Below are positions 62,935 to 64,000 of a stretch of DNA of 64,000 bases, piece after piece. The DNA comes from Sediminicola arcticus (GTDB taxonomy: Bacteria > Bacteroidota > Bacteroidia > Flavobacteriales > Flavobacteriaceae), in assembly GCF_040566695.1 (NCBI RefSeq), contig NZ_JBEXAE010000002.1, positions 1 through 64,000 of the forward strand, read 5' to 3'. The notes below the pieces were generated by a model. It ran no database searches. It was given only the letters and a program-made list of their open reading frames with translations, and was not told the origin of the DNA. Each line of letters opens with the position of its first letter. Position 1 is the first letter of the stretch. A program made the position numbers and the translations under genes.

Positions 62935-63681
62935 ATGTCCGAGGATAAATATTTCAAATTTTATAACGCGGTTTTAGTAGTTCCTTTGATAGCTGTATTG
63001 ACCATATGGTTGGTTTTTTGGTTGGAGTTGAGTCTTCAGGTGAATTGGAATTTTTTAGGAATTTTCCCAAGGACCTTGTCAGGACTAAAAGGAGTGGTTT
63101 TTAGTCCACTAATCCATAGTTCTGTGGAGCATTTGTACAACAATACCATTCCTGTAGCCATTCTTCTTGGTGCATTGGTCTATTTCTATCAAGATATTTA
63201 TGGAAAGGTGCTGATTTGGGGTATTCTTATTTCAGGAATAGTGACATGGATCATAGGAAGGCCATCCTATCACATAGGTATCAGCGGTCTTATTTATGTT
63301 TTGGCTAGTTTTATTTTTTTTAAAGGGATTTTCACTAAACATTACAGGTTGGTGGCCTTATCCTTAGTAGTTGTATTTATTTACGGTGGATTATTGTGGT
63401 ATATATTTCCTATAGAAGATGGTATTTCTTGGGAAGGGCACTTAGGTGGTTTTACAGCAGGACTGTTGATGGCGTTAATGATCAAGGTAAAAACGCCTCC
63501 TGTTAAGAAGTATGAATGGGAGCAAGAAGATTTTAATGAACAAGATGACCCCTTTCTAAGGCATTTTGACGCAGATGGAAATTTTGTTGAAAATAACGAA
63601 GAACAAAGCCATACTGAGGAGGCTTCGGTAAAGATTACCTATCATTTTAAAAAGTCCTTACCTGAAGAAGGCAAGGACTAA
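62935..63681 (+). CDS. Rhomboid family intramembrane serine protease
   Basis: A 248-residue inner membrane protease with six membrane helices and a charged C-terminal tail of about 60 residues. The catalytic serine is S117 in IGISGLIY (GxSG) and the catalytic His is H169 in EGHLGGFTAG. The N-terminal helix, then the VEHLYNNTIP loop, fit the fold. The tail is acidic and rich in Glu and His. Its substrate is unknown. It converges with the rlmB-like gene at a 2-base gap. Confidence 0.9.
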   Translation: MSEDKYFKFYNAVLVVPLIAVLTIWLVFWLELSLQVNWNFLGIFPRTLSGLKGVVFSPLIHSSVEHLYNNTIPVAILLGALVYFYQDIYGKVLIWGILISGIVTWIIGRPSYHIGISGLIYVLASFIFFKGIFTKHYRLVALSLVVVFIYGGLLWYIFPIEDGISWEGHLGGFTAGLLMALMIKVKTPPVKKYEWEQEDFNEQDDPFLRHFDADGNFVENNEEQSHTEEASVKITYHFKKSLPEEGKD

Positions 63682-63683
63682 TC

Positions 63684-64000
63684 TTATTTTGAACGTTGTC
63701 TGACCACTTCGTATAAGAAAACGCCACAAGCTACCGAAACGTTCAAAGAACCAATTTCGCCCAAAAGGGGTAATTTAACAGTTTCTTCCGAAGCCTTAAG
63801 AATGGAGGGGGAAATACCTACATCCTCCGCGCCCATGACGATGGCGCAAGGCCCTTCAAAGGATACGTCATATAGTGTTTTCTCTGTTTTTTCGGATGCT
63901 GAAATTACCTTCACTCCAGAGGATTGCAAATAGAACACGGCATCTTTTAAATGATCTACTTTAGCTATGGGTACTTTAAATGCCGCACCTGCCGATGTTT
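63684..64000 (-). CDS. rlmB: 23S rRNA 2'-O-methyltransferase RlmB-like protein, C-terminal part
   Basis: The frame is open to the window edge, so the start of this gene is outside. The visible C-terminal 105 residues have the SPOUT methyltransferase core: VMGAEDVGISPS with the motif 2 glycine and GSLNVSVACGVFLYEV with the knot motif 3. These fit the TrmH/SpoU family, with RlmB (Gm2251 of 23S rRNA) as the best guess. A TrmH tRNA methyltransferase cannot be excluded without the N-terminal part. Confidence 0.82.
   Translation of the reverse strand, partial: TSAGAAFKVPIAKVDHLKDAVFYLQSSGVKVISASEKTEKTLYDVSFEGPCAIVMGAEDVGISPSILKASEETVKLPLLGEIGSLNVSVACGVFLYEVVRQRSK

Noticed and set aside
1..64000. 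CRISPR array, insertion sequence, prophage or defence island
   Set aside because: I scanned for repeat-spacer patterns, transposases, integrases, restriction or toxin-antitoxin genes and found none; radC alone is not enough to call a defence locus.

Overview
This window is chromosomal core DNA of a low-GC member of the Bacteroidota, almost certainly a Flavobacteriaceae species. The evidence is the gliding/type IX secretion proteins GldJ and PorV, promoters with the Bacteroidota -7 element TAnnTTTG, an HPRT-adenylate kinase fusion, a PdhA-PdhC pair without an adjacent E1 beta gene, and lineage-typical families such as DUF5723, SusC-free TonB energisers and PafA-type phosphatase. No insertion sequence, integrase, phage gene, CRISPR array or obvious horizontally acquired island is visible. 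Gene density is high and most genes have full-length, intact motifs.

Layout: the window opens on the 3' end of a 5S rRNA gene and its terminator. On the minus strand follow the glutamate synthase operon gltB-gltD (299-6282) and an acyl-CoA dehydrogenase (6610-7752). A probable plus-strand operon then runs from 8070 to 13837: a Glu/Leu/Phe/Val dehydrogenase, the sodium/proton antiporter NhaD, an ExbB-ExbD-TonB energy transducer set and FolC. Two valine tRNA genes (anticodons TAC and GAC) flank a PfkB-family kinase. Next come murF and gldJ (minus), then divergently porV, cdd, pdhA, pdhC (plus). The usual porV partner, the sortase gene porU, is not between gldJ and porV.

From 23828 to 28709 there is a run of plus-strand genes: M28 peptidase lipoprotein, SDR, SprT-like protein, mannose-1-phosphate guanylyltransferase and DUF389 membrane protein, converging on an MlaE/MlaF-type ABC lipid transporter pair. 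A PafA-like alkaline phosphatase, a small ketoacyl synthase III / methyltransferase / glycosyltransferase cluster, gcvP, a UbiA-like membrane protein and an ECF sigma factor with a small zinc-finger partner follow. Between the sigma factor and an M3 peptidase lies a decayed rhodanese gene (about 39330-39707) that no intact ORF explains.

From 41901 on there are purine genes (purE, purK, HPRT-Adk fusion), obgE, a DUF4136 lipoprotein, a DoxX protein and a 2016-residue alpha-2-macroglobulin-like protein that lacks the thioester cysteine. The last part holds an SDR/cupin pair, mpl, radC, a polysaccharide deacetylase-like gene overlapping a YjjG nucleotidase, a three-gene envelope cluster (lipoprotein, DUF5723 barrel, secreted protein), rarA, a rhomboid protease and the 3' part of an rlmB-like methyltransferase cut by the window edge.

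Together the genes cover nitrogen assimilation (GltBD, glutamate-type dehydrogenase), central carbon entry (PDH), one-carbon metabolism (GcvP, FolC), peptidoglycan synthesis and recycling (MurF, Mpl), purine synthesis and salvage, and cell-envelope energy and secretion (ExbBD-TonB, GldJ, PorV, MlaEF, A2M). I did not find a convincing new defence or mobile system. The observations most worth checking are the missing porU, the rhodanese pseudogene, the thioester-less A2M and the KAS III mini-cluster.
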